Positions 7,431 to 14,395 of a stretch of 17,076 nt of DNA are shown in pieces. The notes below the pieces were generated by a model, which had not been told where the DNA came from, ran no database searches, and saw only the letters and a program-made list of their open reading frames with translations. Source of the stretch: an uncultured Hyphomicrobiales bacterium (GTDB lineage: Bacteria > Pseudomonadota > Alphaproteobacteria > Rhizobiales > Beijerinckiaceae). Each line of letters opens with the position of its first letter. Position 1 is the first letter of the stretch. The DNA lies in assembly GCA_903932565.1 (NCBI GenBank), contig CAIZGQ010000740.1, positions 1 to 17,076 of the forward strand. Reading direction: 5' to 3'. The translations under genes were made by a program, and so were the position numbers.

Positions 7431-8588
7431 ATGAAAAAGATTGGGTTTTTGATATCGGCGCTCTCACTAGTGTGCGCACAGGCGTCGCTGGCTGTCGAAG
7501 AGCCAATTAAGATTGGCGTACTCTTACCGCTGAGTGGCCCTTTCAGCTTGATTGGCCAGGAGGTGCAATTTGGCATCGACACCTTTCTCCATGACCACGG
7601 CGCCACATTTGGTTCTCGTCCGGTACAGGTCATCTATCGCGACACGCAGGGCGTCGCTGATGTCGCGAAACGGGCCGCGCAAGAGCTTATCGTCAACGAC
7701 AAAGTCGTCTTGTTGAGCGGGATCGGTACGACGCCCGATGGTCTTGCTATCGCGCCTCTGGCGACGCAAGCGAAAATGCCTATGGTCGTGATGGGCTCAG
7801 GCGGAGCAGCAATTAACGCAGCCTCACCATATGCTGTGCGCGCCTCGTTCACGAGCGGTCAGGTCGCGCAAGTCGCCGGTGAGTATTTCGGTTCGCATGG
7901 TGTCAAAGTCGCCATTACGTTGGCTTCTGACTATGCACCTGGTCTCGAAAGCGAGTCCTCATTTCAAAAGGCCTTTGAGGCCGCCGGTGGCAAGGTCATC
8001 GACCACCTGCGGCCACCTTTCAACAGCCCACAGTTTGCTCCGTATTTGCAGAAGGCCGCCGAGCAGCGTCCTGACGGAGTCTTTATGTTCGTTCCGACGG
8101 GCCAGAATGGATCCCTTATGCGCGAGTATGAAGAGCGAGGATTGTCAAAGGCGGGAATCAAGTTGATGACAGTTGGAAATGTTGTCGACGAGACACTTAT
8201 CGACCAAATTGGTGCATCCGCACTCGGCGTTGAAAGCGCTTATCATTATTCGGACGTTCATCCGTCCGAGCTTAATAAAAAGTTTGTCGCTACTTTCGAA
8301 AAGGTATCACACGGACTCCGCGCAAACATGATGGGCGTCGGAGGTTATGACGGGATGCAGCTGATTGAAATGGCTCTGCGGAAGACAGGTGGCTCAACCA
8401 ATGGTTCCGCTTTGCTTGAGGCCATGAAAGGGATGCAATGGGAAAGCCCACGTGGACCTGTAAGTATCGACCCAACTTCGCGCGGTCTGATTCAGAACGT
8501 CTATATGCGGCGTGTTGAAAAGCACGGAGAACGCCTTGTGAATGTCGAATTCGCAACATACTCGAACGTGAAGGATCCGACTGAGTAA
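7431..8588 (+). CDS. ABC transporter substrate-binding protein, branched-chain amino acid type (copy B)
   Basis: 385 residues, the same length as copy A (3189-4346) and alignable to it without gaps, so the pair is a duplication. The signal peptide is MKKIGFLISALSLVCAQASLA; the mature protein begins VEEPIKIGVLLPLSGPFSLIG, the Peripla_BP_6 first strand. The most conserved blocks shared with A are FEAAGGKVID, FVPTGQN, LLEAMKG and WESPRGP; the most different stretch is about residues 115-135, which could reflect altered ligand choice. ATG 7431 follows GGGAGG by six bases. It is on the strand opposite copy A, beyond the GntR gene, and no permease or ATPase gene follows; tctBA is next. The two proteins may feed a Liv-type transporter encoded elsewhere, or act as sensors; both are inference. 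Confidence 0.93.
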   Translation: MKKIGFLISALSLVCAQASLAVEEPIKIGVLLPLSGPFSLIGQEVQFGIDTFLHDHGATFGSRPVQVIYRDTQGVADVAKRAAQELIVNDKVVLLSGIGTTPDGLAIAPLATQAKMPMVVMGSGGAAINAASPYAVRASFTSGQVAQVAGEYFGSHGVKVAITLASDYAPGLESESSFQKAFEAAGGKVIDHLRPPFNSPQFAPYLQKAAEQRPDGVFMFVPTGQNGSLMREYEERGLSKAGIKLMTVGNVVDETLIDQIGASALGVESAYHYSDVHPSELNKKFVATFEKVSHGLRANMMGVGGYDGMQLIEMALRKTGGSTNGSALLEAMKGMQWESPRGPVSIDPTSRGLIQNVYMRRVEKHGERLVNVEFATYSNVKDPTE

Positions 8589-8604
8589 CAGGGCGAGCCT
8601 GTTA
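8586..8604 (+). terminator. Hairpin at the stop of binding-protein gene B
   Basis: A perfect 7-base stem, TAACAGG/CCTGTTA, with loop GCGAG, overlapping the TAA stop. The bases after it are A-rich rather than T-rich, so it is not a standard intrinsic terminator for this gene; it may protect the mRNA 3' end. Confidence 0.3.
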
Positions 8605-9012
8605 AAAAGAGCAGAGCCGGATTGAGGGCATAGAACCAAATGAGATCGACGTCATTTTCGTCCCCGAAAGCAGAGCCCAATTATGGTTTTTCTAATGAGG
8701 TCTATCGAAATTGGCGGCCCCGACGGGGTGATCAAGTCGGTATTAATTTATAGGTGGGCTTAAAGCTATGGTTGGAGCGGCCGGCGAAGCTGGTCCGAAT
8801 TGCGAAGCCGGCCAATGCGAGACCTCTGGCGCTGGTCGATGAAGGTCCGGTATTGAGCGCGGATGCCTACTAGTAAAATGATACTTTTTCACCTTGGGCA
8901 GTGAAGAAGTATCAAAGATAAGGACTGTGACAAAGTATCAAAGCAAAAAAGCATTTGTTAAAAATGCTCTCTTTGCGAAATGAGAAGATGATTTAAATCA
9001 TCGGGGGAAACA
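8589..9012. other. 424-base intergenic region upstream of tctBA
   Basis: No supported gene. The left part (about 8640-8875) has coding-like GC composition. From 8772 an open plus-strand frame reads LERPAKLVRIAKPANARPLA and stops at about 8872; I do not recognise it, and it could be the tail of a lost gene. A 7-base inverted repeat GGCCGGC/GCCGGCC (8779-8785 and 8807-8813) lies inside it. The right part (8875-9000) is AT-rich, carries three motif copies described separately, and should contain the tctB promoter. GGGGGAAAC at 9003-9011 is the ribosome site. Confidence 0.45.
8879..8943. promoter_or_regulatory. Three-copy motif upstream of tctB, candidate operator array
   Basis: Three copies of GTGAnnAAGTATCA: one inverted at 8879-8892 (TGATACTTTTTCAC), and two direct at 8901-8917 and 8927-8943, the direct pair sharing AAGTATCAAAG and spaced 26 bases apart. 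The first two copies face each other (12 of 13 bases pair) around an 8-base gap. Position 70-134 bases before the tctB start suggests a regulator binding array. IS21-type elements also carry repeated terminal sequences, so an insertion-end remnant is an alternative. Confidence 0.45.
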
Positions 9013-9438
9013 ATGATGATCAATCAGAACACGGCCAAAGGCATCTGTCTTATTGGTATCGCGCTATTTTTTGGTATCCAGGCCCATAGCTATCCCTTTG
9101 GGTCCTTCAGCCGGGCAGGTTCTGGGGCCTTTCCAATTATTATCTGCACATCGCTGCTCATCATCGGCATCGCGATTGTTGTCCGCACTTGGTTTATGGA
9201 AGCCAAGCCACTCATATTCAATCTGCGCAACATCGCGCTTGTCACAGCAAGTATTTTAGCATTCGCGTTGCTCTCAGCCTACGTCAATATGCTCGTCGCA
9301 CTGTTTGTGATGGTGATGATGGCCTCCTATGCAGCGGATGATTTCTCTTTTTACCGAGCTATCAAGGTCTGCCTTTTTCTTGCCGCCATTTCGCTGGCAA
9401 TGCGATTTGGTCTTGGATTCCAGCTCCCACTGTTCTGA
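9013..9438 (+). CDS. tctB: Tripartite tricarboxylate-type transporter, small membrane subunit TctB
   Basis: 141 residues, very hydrophobic, with four likely membrane spans at about 8-26, 38-57, 70-110 (possibly two close segments) and 113-132. The early FGSFSRAGSGAFPIII segment matches the G-x-G-x-FP pattern typical of TctB proteins. TctB is the small inner-membrane partner of TctA in secondary transporters that take substrate from a periplasmic TctC receptor. Translation starts at one of two adjacent ATGs after GGGGGAAACA. tctA follows 9 bases later. Unlike standard tctCBA operons, no tctC precedes it; the upstream neighbour encodes an ABC-type binding protein instead. Confidence 0.9.
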   Translation: MMINQNTAKGICLIGIALFFGIQAHSYPFGSFSRAGSGAFPIIICTSLLIIGIAIVVRTWFMEAKPLIFNLRNIALVTASILAFALLSAYVNMLVALFVMVMMASYAADDFSFYRAIKVCLFLAAISLAMRFGLGFQLPLF

Positions 9439-9447
9439 GGTCAGATA

Positions 9448-10947
9448 ATGGACATTATTGCGAACCTCTCGTTTGGATTTAGCCAAGCTTTAACTCTACA
9501 AAATCTGCTATTCTGCGCGGCCGGGTGTACGATTGGGACACTTGTGGGTTTGCTCCCAGGGCTGGGGCCGTTGGCAACTATAAGCCTTCTGTTGCCGCTG
9601 ACGTACTCGCTGCCGACGGGTGGCGCTCTCATCATGCTGGCTGGCATTTATTACGGTGCGCAATACGGCGACAATGTCAGTGCGATTACAATGAAAATCC
9701 CACATGCCGCCAGCATCGTTGCCTGTATTGACGGTTATGCGATGACGCTGAAAGGCAAGACCGGCGTTGCCTTGTTTACCGCAGGCTTCTCTTCGTTCAT
9801 TGGCGGGACAGTTGCGGTCATTGTGCTGGCGGGGCTTGCGCCGGCTCTCAGCGAGGTGGCATTGCTTTTTGGCCCGACAGAATATTGTTCGCTGGTTCTG
9901 GTCGGCTTTGTATGTGTCAGTTTTGTCACCACTGGCTCGGTTCTCGACGGACTTGCAATGTGTTTTGTCGGCGTCCTATTTGGCCAAATTGGCACTGACG
10001 TTACGACTGGTATGCAGCGTTTTACTATGGGCATCACTTCACTCTTTGATGGACTTGGTCTTGTCAGTTTATCCCTCGGCTGCTTTGGTATAGCGGAGAT
10101 TACCAAGAACCTAGATAACAAAGAAAAGCGCACGCCCTTCGATGGGGAAATCAAGCTCATTCCAACATGGCTCGAATTCAAACGCATCATTCCCAGTGCA
10201 TTACGCGGCAGCGTGGTTGGTTCAGTCCTTGGTCTTATGCCGGGTGGGGGGCCTGTTATCGCTCAATTTGCGGCCTATGCCTTAGATAAGAAAGTCAGCA
10301 AATATCGAGATGAAATTGGTGACGGTGCGATTGAAGGTGTGGCAGGCCAAGCCGCGGCGGACGAGGCCGCTGCGCGTACAAGCTTTATTCCGTTGATGAG
10401 CCTTGGCATTCCGGAGAATGCGGTCATGGCACTGATGATGGCGGCATTTGTTATTAATGGAATTCAGCCCGGTCCAGACATGATCAAGGTTCATCCCGAT
10501 CTGTTTTGGGGTCTGGTCGCCAGCATGTGGATTGGCAACGTTTTCCTTCTCGTTTTAAACGTGCCGCTCGTTCGGTACTGGCTGTCAGTTTTCAAAATTC
10601 CCTACAGCGCGCTCTTCCCCTCAATTTTATTTTTCTGTTGCATCGGCACTTACAGCGTAAATAACAGTTTGAGTGAAATCTATGTCACGGCAATCTTTGG
10701 AGTTCTAGGTTACACGTTTCTTAGGTTGAAACTTGACCCTGCTCCCTTGATGCTTGGATTTATTCTTGGTCCAATGCTTGAGGAAAATTTCCGCCGCGCC
10801 ATGCTTCTCAGCCATGGCAGCTTTGTCACCTTTGTTGATCATCCGATCAGCGGGGTTCTGATCGGAGTGATTGTCGTTTTCTTTGTCTGGCAGGGAGCGT
10901 CGTTTCTCTTTACGATCAGGCAACGTTCGTTTGTCGCCCCAAGATGA
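9448..10947 (+). CDS. tctA: Tripartite tricarboxylate-type transporter, large membrane subunit TctA
   Basis: 499 residues, the standard TctA length, with about 12 membrane spans. The two conserved half-repeats are visible: GTLVGLLPGLGPLATISLLLP (about 30-50) with YYGAQYGDNVSAI and CIDGYAMTLKGKTGVAL after it, and GSVLGLMPGGGPVIAQF (about 255-271) with SFIPLMSLGIPENAVMALMM later. This subunit forms the transport channel, normally driven by an ion gradient. ATG 9448 follows GAGGTCAG; the 9-base gap from tctB indicates one transcript. The first repeat reads DNVSAITMKIPHAAS where many relatives have GGSTTSILVNIPGEAS, so its substrate path may differ. The usual receptor gene tctC is missing next door; the partial receptor at the window's left edge is the nearest candidate. 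Confidence 0.93.
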   Translation: MDIIANLSFGFSQALTLQNLLFCAAGCTIGTLVGLLPGLGPLATISLLLPLTYSLPTGGALIMLAGIYYGAQYGDNVSAITMKIPHAASIVACIDGYAMTLKGKTGVALFTAGFSSFIGGTVAVIVLAGLAPALSEVALLFGPTEYCSLVLVGFVCVSFVTTGSVLDGLAMCFVGVLFGQIGTDVTTGMQRFTMGITSLFDGLGLVSLSLGCFGIAEITKNLDNKEKRTPFDGEIKLIPTWLEFKRIIPSALRGSVVGSVLGLMPGGGPVIAQFAAYALDKKVSKYRDEIGDGAIEGVAGQAAADEAAARTSFIPLMSLGIPENAVMALMMAAFVINGIQPGPDMIKVHPDLFWGLVASMWIGNVFLLVLNVPLVRYWLSVFKIPYSALFPSILFFCCIGTYSVNNSLSEIYVTAIFGVLGYTFLRLKLDPAPLMLGFILGPMLEENFRRAMLLSHGSFVTFVDHPISGVLIGVIVVFFVWQGASFLFTIRQRSFVAPR

Positions 10948-10972
10948 ACTCTAATCTGAGCTTGGGTCGGGG

Positions 10973-11167
10973 CTGGAGCAATGGAAAGCCAGTCCAGTGC
11001 ACGCCAATGTATCTGATGCGGAAGATGCAACCGGCACTGACCACCAAAGTGTTCAAATGGTGGACAGCACTGTGATCCGCACCCGCCAGCGTGGAGCTGG
11101 TGGAAAGGGGTCCCATGACGCGGTGCTGGGGGCCAAAAATCGCGTGGCGGAATATTCAACCATCTAG
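10973..11167 (+). pseudogene. IS5-type transposase fragment
   Basis: A short open frame whose core, VQMVDSTVIRTRQRGAGGKG (from 11051) followed by SHDAVLG, resembles the DDE-domain segment of IS5-family transposases (first catalytic Asp in the VDST motif, then AGAKG and LGRSRGG-like motifs). After LG the match is lost and the frame stops at 11165-11167. Neither end of an insertion sequence nor the rest of the transposase is present. Residues before 11051 fit less clearly. It is a dead remnant, but it marks the boundary where the decayed half of the window begins. Confidence 0.6.
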
Positions 11168-11173
11168 TTGCGC

Positions 11174-11190
11174 GTGGCGGAAACCGCCAC
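11174..11190. repeat. Perfect hairpin between IS5 scrap and amidohydrolase scrap
   Basis: GTGGCGG-AAA-CCGCCAC, a 7-base stem with a 3-base loop. The left arm is also part of a 12-base direct repeat, CGCGTGGCGGAA, at 11141-11152 and 11171-11182. It sits exactly at the junction of the two gene scraps and may be a recombination scar. Confidence 0.5.
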
Positions 11191-11192
11191 AT

Positions 11193-11339
11193 GTCTCGGA
11201 TTGGATCCTGTTCTCGTCCGACTGGCACTTCGAGAACATAGAGCATGCCGCTACATGGTTTGATGCGGCCTCGATGAGTGAAGTCGACCGGTTGAAGATC
11301 GGCAGCACCAATGCGCAGAAACTGTTCAAGCTAGCATGA
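11193..11339 (+). pseudogene. C-terminal remnant of an amidohydrolase_2 protein
   Basis: About 48 residues beginning VSDWILFSSDWHFENIEHAA and ending NAQKLFKLA. LFSSDWHFEN matches the conserved strand carrying the catalytic Asp of amidohydrolase_2 enzymes, and NAQKLFKL the usual C-terminal helix (NAAKLLRL in the gene at 429-1415). Everything upstream of the Asp strand is missing, replaced by the IS5 scrap. It is a truncated gene, not functional on its own. Confidence 0.7.
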
Positions 11340-11353
11340 GCCAGCTTGAACAG
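11322..11353. repeat. 11-base perfect inverted repeat at the end of the amidohydrolase remnant
   Basis: CTGTTCAAGCT (11322-11332) and AGCTTGAACAG (11343-11353) with a 10-base loop that includes the remnant's TGA stop. No T-run follows on either strand, so a normal intrinsic terminator is not shown. It lies between the remnant and the convergent alcohol dehydrogenase gene and may act as a 3' end structure for both. Confidence 0.5.
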
Positions 11354-11361
11354 AACTCAAC

Positions 11362-12462
11362 TCAGGCCATGCGCAGGATCGGTTTGATCGCGGCGCCTGA
11401 ATCATTGTCCGCTATGGCCTGATCAATGTCTTCAAAAGGATAGAACGTCACCAGCTTGTCGATGGGGAACCGCCCCGACATGTAAAAATCGACAAGCATA
11501 GGGATGAAGATGTCGGGCACACTGTCGCCCTACAGCAAGCCGCGAATTGTGAGGCCGCCGCGCATGAGCTGCTGAGGCCGCACGGGCACCGCATGGGCCG
11601 GGCTCTGATTGGCGAGGAAGCCCACTGTCCCGCGCGGACGCAGCGCACTCACAGCCTGTTCCATCACCGACGTCACCGCCGATGTGTCGAGGGCAAAATC
11701 AACTCCGGAGCCAGTGATTTTCTTGATTTCTGCCAGCACATCCACCTGTCGGGGATCCAACACATGTGTGGCGCCAACCTCGGCAGCCATGGCGAGGCGC
11801 TTGTCATTGACATCGGATGCGATAATGACCGACGCCCCGGCAATCTTTGCCGCCATCACCGCACTCAGGCCAACTGCGCCGACGCCGAAGACTACGAACG
11901 AGGAGCCCGCATGGATGTTAAGGGAGTTCAGCACTGCACCGGCCCCGGTCTGAATTCCGCAGCCGATGGGGCCAAGATATTCAAGCGGCGCATCCTTGCG
12001 CACCTTCACCACGTTGCGTTCGCCTGCCAGGGCGTGGGTCGCAAAGGAGGACTGCCCGAAATATTTTCCATGCAGGGTGCCATCATCGCAGATGAAGGGT
12101 GAGGAACCGTCGTTCCGGCTTCCCTCGAATGTGCGCGGCCACATTTCGAAACAATAAGCCGGCATGCTTTTGGTGCATGTTTCGCAGACGCCGCAGGAAT
12201 CGAAGGTCAGGACGACATGGTCGCCGGGGACAACCTTGCGTACCGCGCTGCCGACTCGCTCCACGATGCCAGCCCCCTCGTGGCCTAACACGATGGGACG
12301 CGGAACAAGTCCGGGAACCTGGCACATTTTCACATCGGTATGGCAAATGCCCGTGGCGACAATTTTGACGAGAACTTCGTCTGGTCTCGGTTCATCGAGC
12401 CCGATCGACTGGATCGGCATTTTGAGACTTGCATCGCGAAGGACAGCCGCTTTGATTCGCAT
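11362..12462 (-). pseudogene. Zn-dependent aryl-alcohol dehydrogenase, interrupted by an amber stop
   Basis: A 367-codon frame of the medium-chain dehydrogenase family, AreB/XylB-like (benzyl alcohol-type, NAD-dependent). Seen: catalytic zinc ligands Cys40, His61-Glu62 and Cys168 (GPIGCGIQTGAG); structural zinc cysteines 90, 93, 96 and 104; Rossmann loop GVGAVG at 193-198. A TAG at 11530-11532 (codon 311) interrupts it. The frame continues for 55 sense codons as GDSVPDIFIPMLVDFYMSGR and ends SGAAIKPILRMA, the normal family C-terminus. A single G-to-T change (GAG to TAG) is the simplest cause, since relatives usually have Glu before GDS. The lost tail packs against the catalytic domain, so the 310-residue product is probably inactive. 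Start ATG 12462 has GGAGAG upstream at a rather long distance. Confidence 0.85.
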
Positions 12463-12640
12463 ATCGCTTGAACTCTCCGGATTATTTTAGTGCAGGATGA
12501 AGCGAGCCGCGTCCACACGCAAGCACCTGCATGGAAGTCGAAGCGGCATAGCGATATTGCAGACGGAGACGCTCTAGCTCAAGGGCGTGAATTCGAACCA
12601 CCAGCCGAGAAGGATGTGCAGGACGCTTGTCGATCGTCCG

Positions 12641-12677
12641 TTTGTCATTGACGTTGATATATTGACATCAATGTCAA
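12641..12677. promoter_or_regulatory. Palindromic operator-like site upstream of the VOC gene
   Basis: TTGACAT-CA-ATGTCAA (12662-12677) is a perfect 7-base inverted repeat. Just before it, GTCATTGACGTTGAT (12644-12658) carries another TTGAC half-site and a TTGAT element, so half-sites recur at about 14-base spacing. The symmetry and its position 44 bases before the gene suggest a dimeric regulator's operator, serving the plus-strand VOC gene and perhaps the divergent dehydrogenase. No candidate regulator gene is adjacent. Confidence 0.5.
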
Positions 12678-12685
12678 TTCAAGGA

Positions 12686-12724
12686 ATGGTTCGCGAAATG
12701 AAGCCAGATGAGAAACATCCATGA
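12686..12724 (+). CDS. Possible 12-codon leader peptide (MVREMKPDEKHP)
   Basis: A tiny frame whose TGA overlaps the ATG of the next gene (ATGA). An internal ATG at 12698 is an alternative start. AAGGA lies just before the first ATG and could instead serve the 12698 start. Its only support is position and overlap; it may be chance. Confidence 0.2.
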   Translation: MVREMKPDEKHP

Positions 12725-13368
12725 CGGACCACGTGACTGAATTGCTCGCACGTCCTGAAGATCGCCCGGTCGACGCGGCCAGATTGCATCTCCATGGCGT
12801 CGATCATACCGCGCGACCAACTTGGAAGCTGCGCGAGACGGTCGAGTTCTATCGCGACAAGTTGGGGTTGCCGCTCGTGCATGCGATCACCGCGAAGGGA
12901 TGGGGGCGCGCTACGGAACAGCACGCCGACTTCATCCATTTCTTTTTTGACGCCGGGCACGGCGCGACGATCGCGTTTTTCTACTACATCGGCACGCAGC
13001 AGCCGCCGGAACTGGTCGTGCCACGCGGCTTCATGGCGATGGCCAATCACACCGCTTGGCGGGTTGAAACTGAGGAGGAGCTTCTCGCCTGGCATAGCAA
13101 GCTTGAAAAAGCCGGCGTGCAGGTGAGCCAGTCGGTGAAGCATGAAATTCTGGAATCTATTTATTTCCGTGATCCGAATTTCTATCCGCTGGAAATCACG
13201 CGCTCACTGCGGGCCATTGAGCGCATTGACTCAGTTGATGCTGAGTTGACAATGGCGGCATCGCTTGATCTTGCGGATGCCGGTGGCTGGCACAGTGTCG
13301 AGCAACTCTGGCGGCAGAAGGCTCAGCACGTGGCAGCACTCCAGCGCGCAGCAAAGGCACCCCAATGA
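12721..13368 (+). CDS. VOC-family (glyoxalase/dioxygenase fold) protein
   Basis: 215 residues. One VOC module is recognisable at about 22-165: LHLHGVDHTARPTWKLRETVEFYRDKLGLPL at the start, MANHTAWRV in the middle and FRDPNFYPLEITRSL at the end. These give a likely metal triad of His29, His110 and Glu158. The remaining 50 residues form a helical tail of unknown role. The fold covers extradiol dioxygenases, lyases and isomerases; this one is shorter than the two-domain ring-cleavage enzymes and I cannot assign a reaction. Its ribosome site is weak (GATGAG), and it overlaps a possible leader peptide. The stop overlaps the start of the next gene by ATGA, so the two are probably translated together and may work as partners. 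Confidence 0.8.
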   Translation: MTDHVTELLARPEDRPVDAARLHLHGVDHTARPTWKLRETVEFYRDKLGLPLVHAITAKGWGRATEQHADFIHFFFDAGHGATIAFFYYIGTQQPPELVVPRGFMAMANHTAWRVETEEELLAWHSKLEKAGVQVSQSVKHEILESIYFRDPNFYPLEITRSLRAIERIDSVDAELTMAASLDLADAGGWHSVEQLWRQKAQHVAALQRAAKAPQ

Positions 13369-13640
13369 GCGGGTTCTATGTTCTGGATGTCCCTGAGTTT
13401 GGGCCTGTGGTCTCAACCGCGCGCAAGCTTGATCGTTGTCATGTGCATCTTCCACTGGCGGGATATATCTTCGTTCAGTTTGACGGCGAGATCGAAATCA
13501 GTCGGGCGGACACGGGCCTAAACGAGGCAGTATGGTTCGGCTGCCTGACGGGTGGGCTCGACGGCAAAATCGTCACGTTTGATTCAGATTGCATTCGACT
13601 TGGGCCGACCAATGAGGCCATTCTTGGCGAGGCCCGTTAG
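13365..13640 (+). CDS. Hypothetical 91-residue protein coupled to the VOC gene
   Basis: Starts in an ATGA overlap with the VOC gene's stop. The sequence is a compact, mixed beta-rich soluble protein without signal peptide or membrane span, with four Trp/Cys-bearing segments such as KLDRCHVHLPLAGYIFVQFD and AVWFGCLTGGLDGKIVTFDS. I do not recognise a family. Overlap and small size suggest a subunit or accessory protein of the VOC enzyme. The frame's composition matches its neighbour, supporting a real gene rather than chance. Confidence 0.6.
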   Translation: MSGFYVLDVPEFGPVVSTARKLDRCHVHLPLAGYIFVQFDGEIEISRADTGLNEAVWFGCLTGGLDGKIVTFDSDCIRLGPTNEAILGEAR

Positions 13641-13690
13641 CTCGAGTGGTCGATGACGCACTTGATCTGCGGGACACATCATTAGTGTCA

Positions 13691-13741
13691 TGTCACGGCT
13701 GCTCAGCCTGTTCATTCACCTTTATGATTTCAGCCGTGACA
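13691..13741. repeat. 11-base inverted repeat between convergent genes
   Basis: TGTCACGGCTG (13691-13701) and CAGCCGTGACA (13731-13741), perfect, separated by 29 bases. The right arm lies inside the 3' end of the degraded amidohydrolase. No T-run accompanies it; possibly a shared transcript-end structure or a rearrangement scar. Confidence 0.4.
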
Positions 13742-14254
13742 GATGACGAAGGGCGTTGTCCTGCCCGATGGCAATCAGGTCATCGGCGTTCAGGCCCAGC
13801 TGCTGCCGGTTGGCCATTTGCCTCATGCCGAAATAGGGATAATCGGTCCCGTATATAATCTGGGACATGGGCACAAGCTTTGTCAGCGCGGCGATGGTTG
13901 CGGCCGACGTGGCGTTTGCCGTTTTAAAGTAGAGCAGACGAATCTCGCCCTCGATACCCTCGGGGCAAAGTCCCTGATGTTTGGACGCGCGCCATAAAAC
14001 GCATTGATGCGCCCGGTCATCATCGGCATCGTGCCGCCCGCATGCGAAAACAGCCTCTTAATATAGCAATTTTTTGCAAAGGCCCCGCTGGGAAGAAGGC
14101 TTGTTATCGTGCGCGTGGTGTCGTGCGGAACCTCGATAACAGCGGGAAAGATTCCAACGCTGGGGTCATCGCAACTGATCGACACCAGTGGGTGGACATA
14201 AACAACGGCCTTGCGCCGGTTCAATTCCTCGAGCACGGGCCTGTAGGCTGCGTC
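13722..14254 (-). pseudogene. Amidohydrolase_2 gene, 5'-truncated and frameshifted
   Basis: The recognisable protein begins abruptly at AAYRPVLEELNRRKAVVYVHP (about 14251), the middle of the family fold, and runs through LFSHAGGTMPMMTGRINAF and RDFAP. Near 13965-13972 the match jumps frame, consistent with one missing base in a run of Cs, and continues as EGIEGEIRLLYFKTANATSA, then IIYGTDYPYF (catalytic Asp strand) to a stop at 13722-13724. The N-terminal HxH half is missing; sequence from about 14255 to 14383 is open but does not look like this family. It lies just downstream of the MFS permease gene, on the same strand. A close relative is the frameshifted amidohydrolase at 15868-16802 (shared ELNRRKAVV-VHP segment). 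Confidence 0.8.
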
Positions 14255-14395
14255 TAAAATAAATCGGTACCCATTTAAAGAGTGACGCAGGGATTTCTTG
14301 TGTCGAAACGCGCAATCAGAATTTGTCACGAGGGAAATCGCGGAGTGAGTCAGCGTGCGGATTAGTGCATATTCTTCCCGCACGCTGAAGCTTTA

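Noticed and set aside
8901..8943. The two direct motif copies as the start of a CRISPR array
   Set aside because: Only two direct copies, with a spacer of 9 bases and a repeat of 17; far from CRISPR dimensions and no cas genes nearby.
10839..11246. Minus-strand open frame of 135 codons across the tctA end and the IS5 scrap
   Set aside because: It runs antisense through the conserved end of tctA and transposase-like sequence, has low-complexity composition and no family resemblance; a shadow frame.
11530..11532. Recoding of the amber codon as pyrrolysine
   Set aside because: Family members usually carry Glu here, a one-base change explains it, and nothing in the window suggests a pyrrolysine system; a plain nonsense mutation is simpler.
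13883..14383. A 166-codon minus-strand gene taken at face value
   Set aside because: Only its middle resembles a protein family; its first 44 or so residues and its last 26 residues are off-family, so it is an accidental frame around a truncated, frameshifted amidohydrolase.
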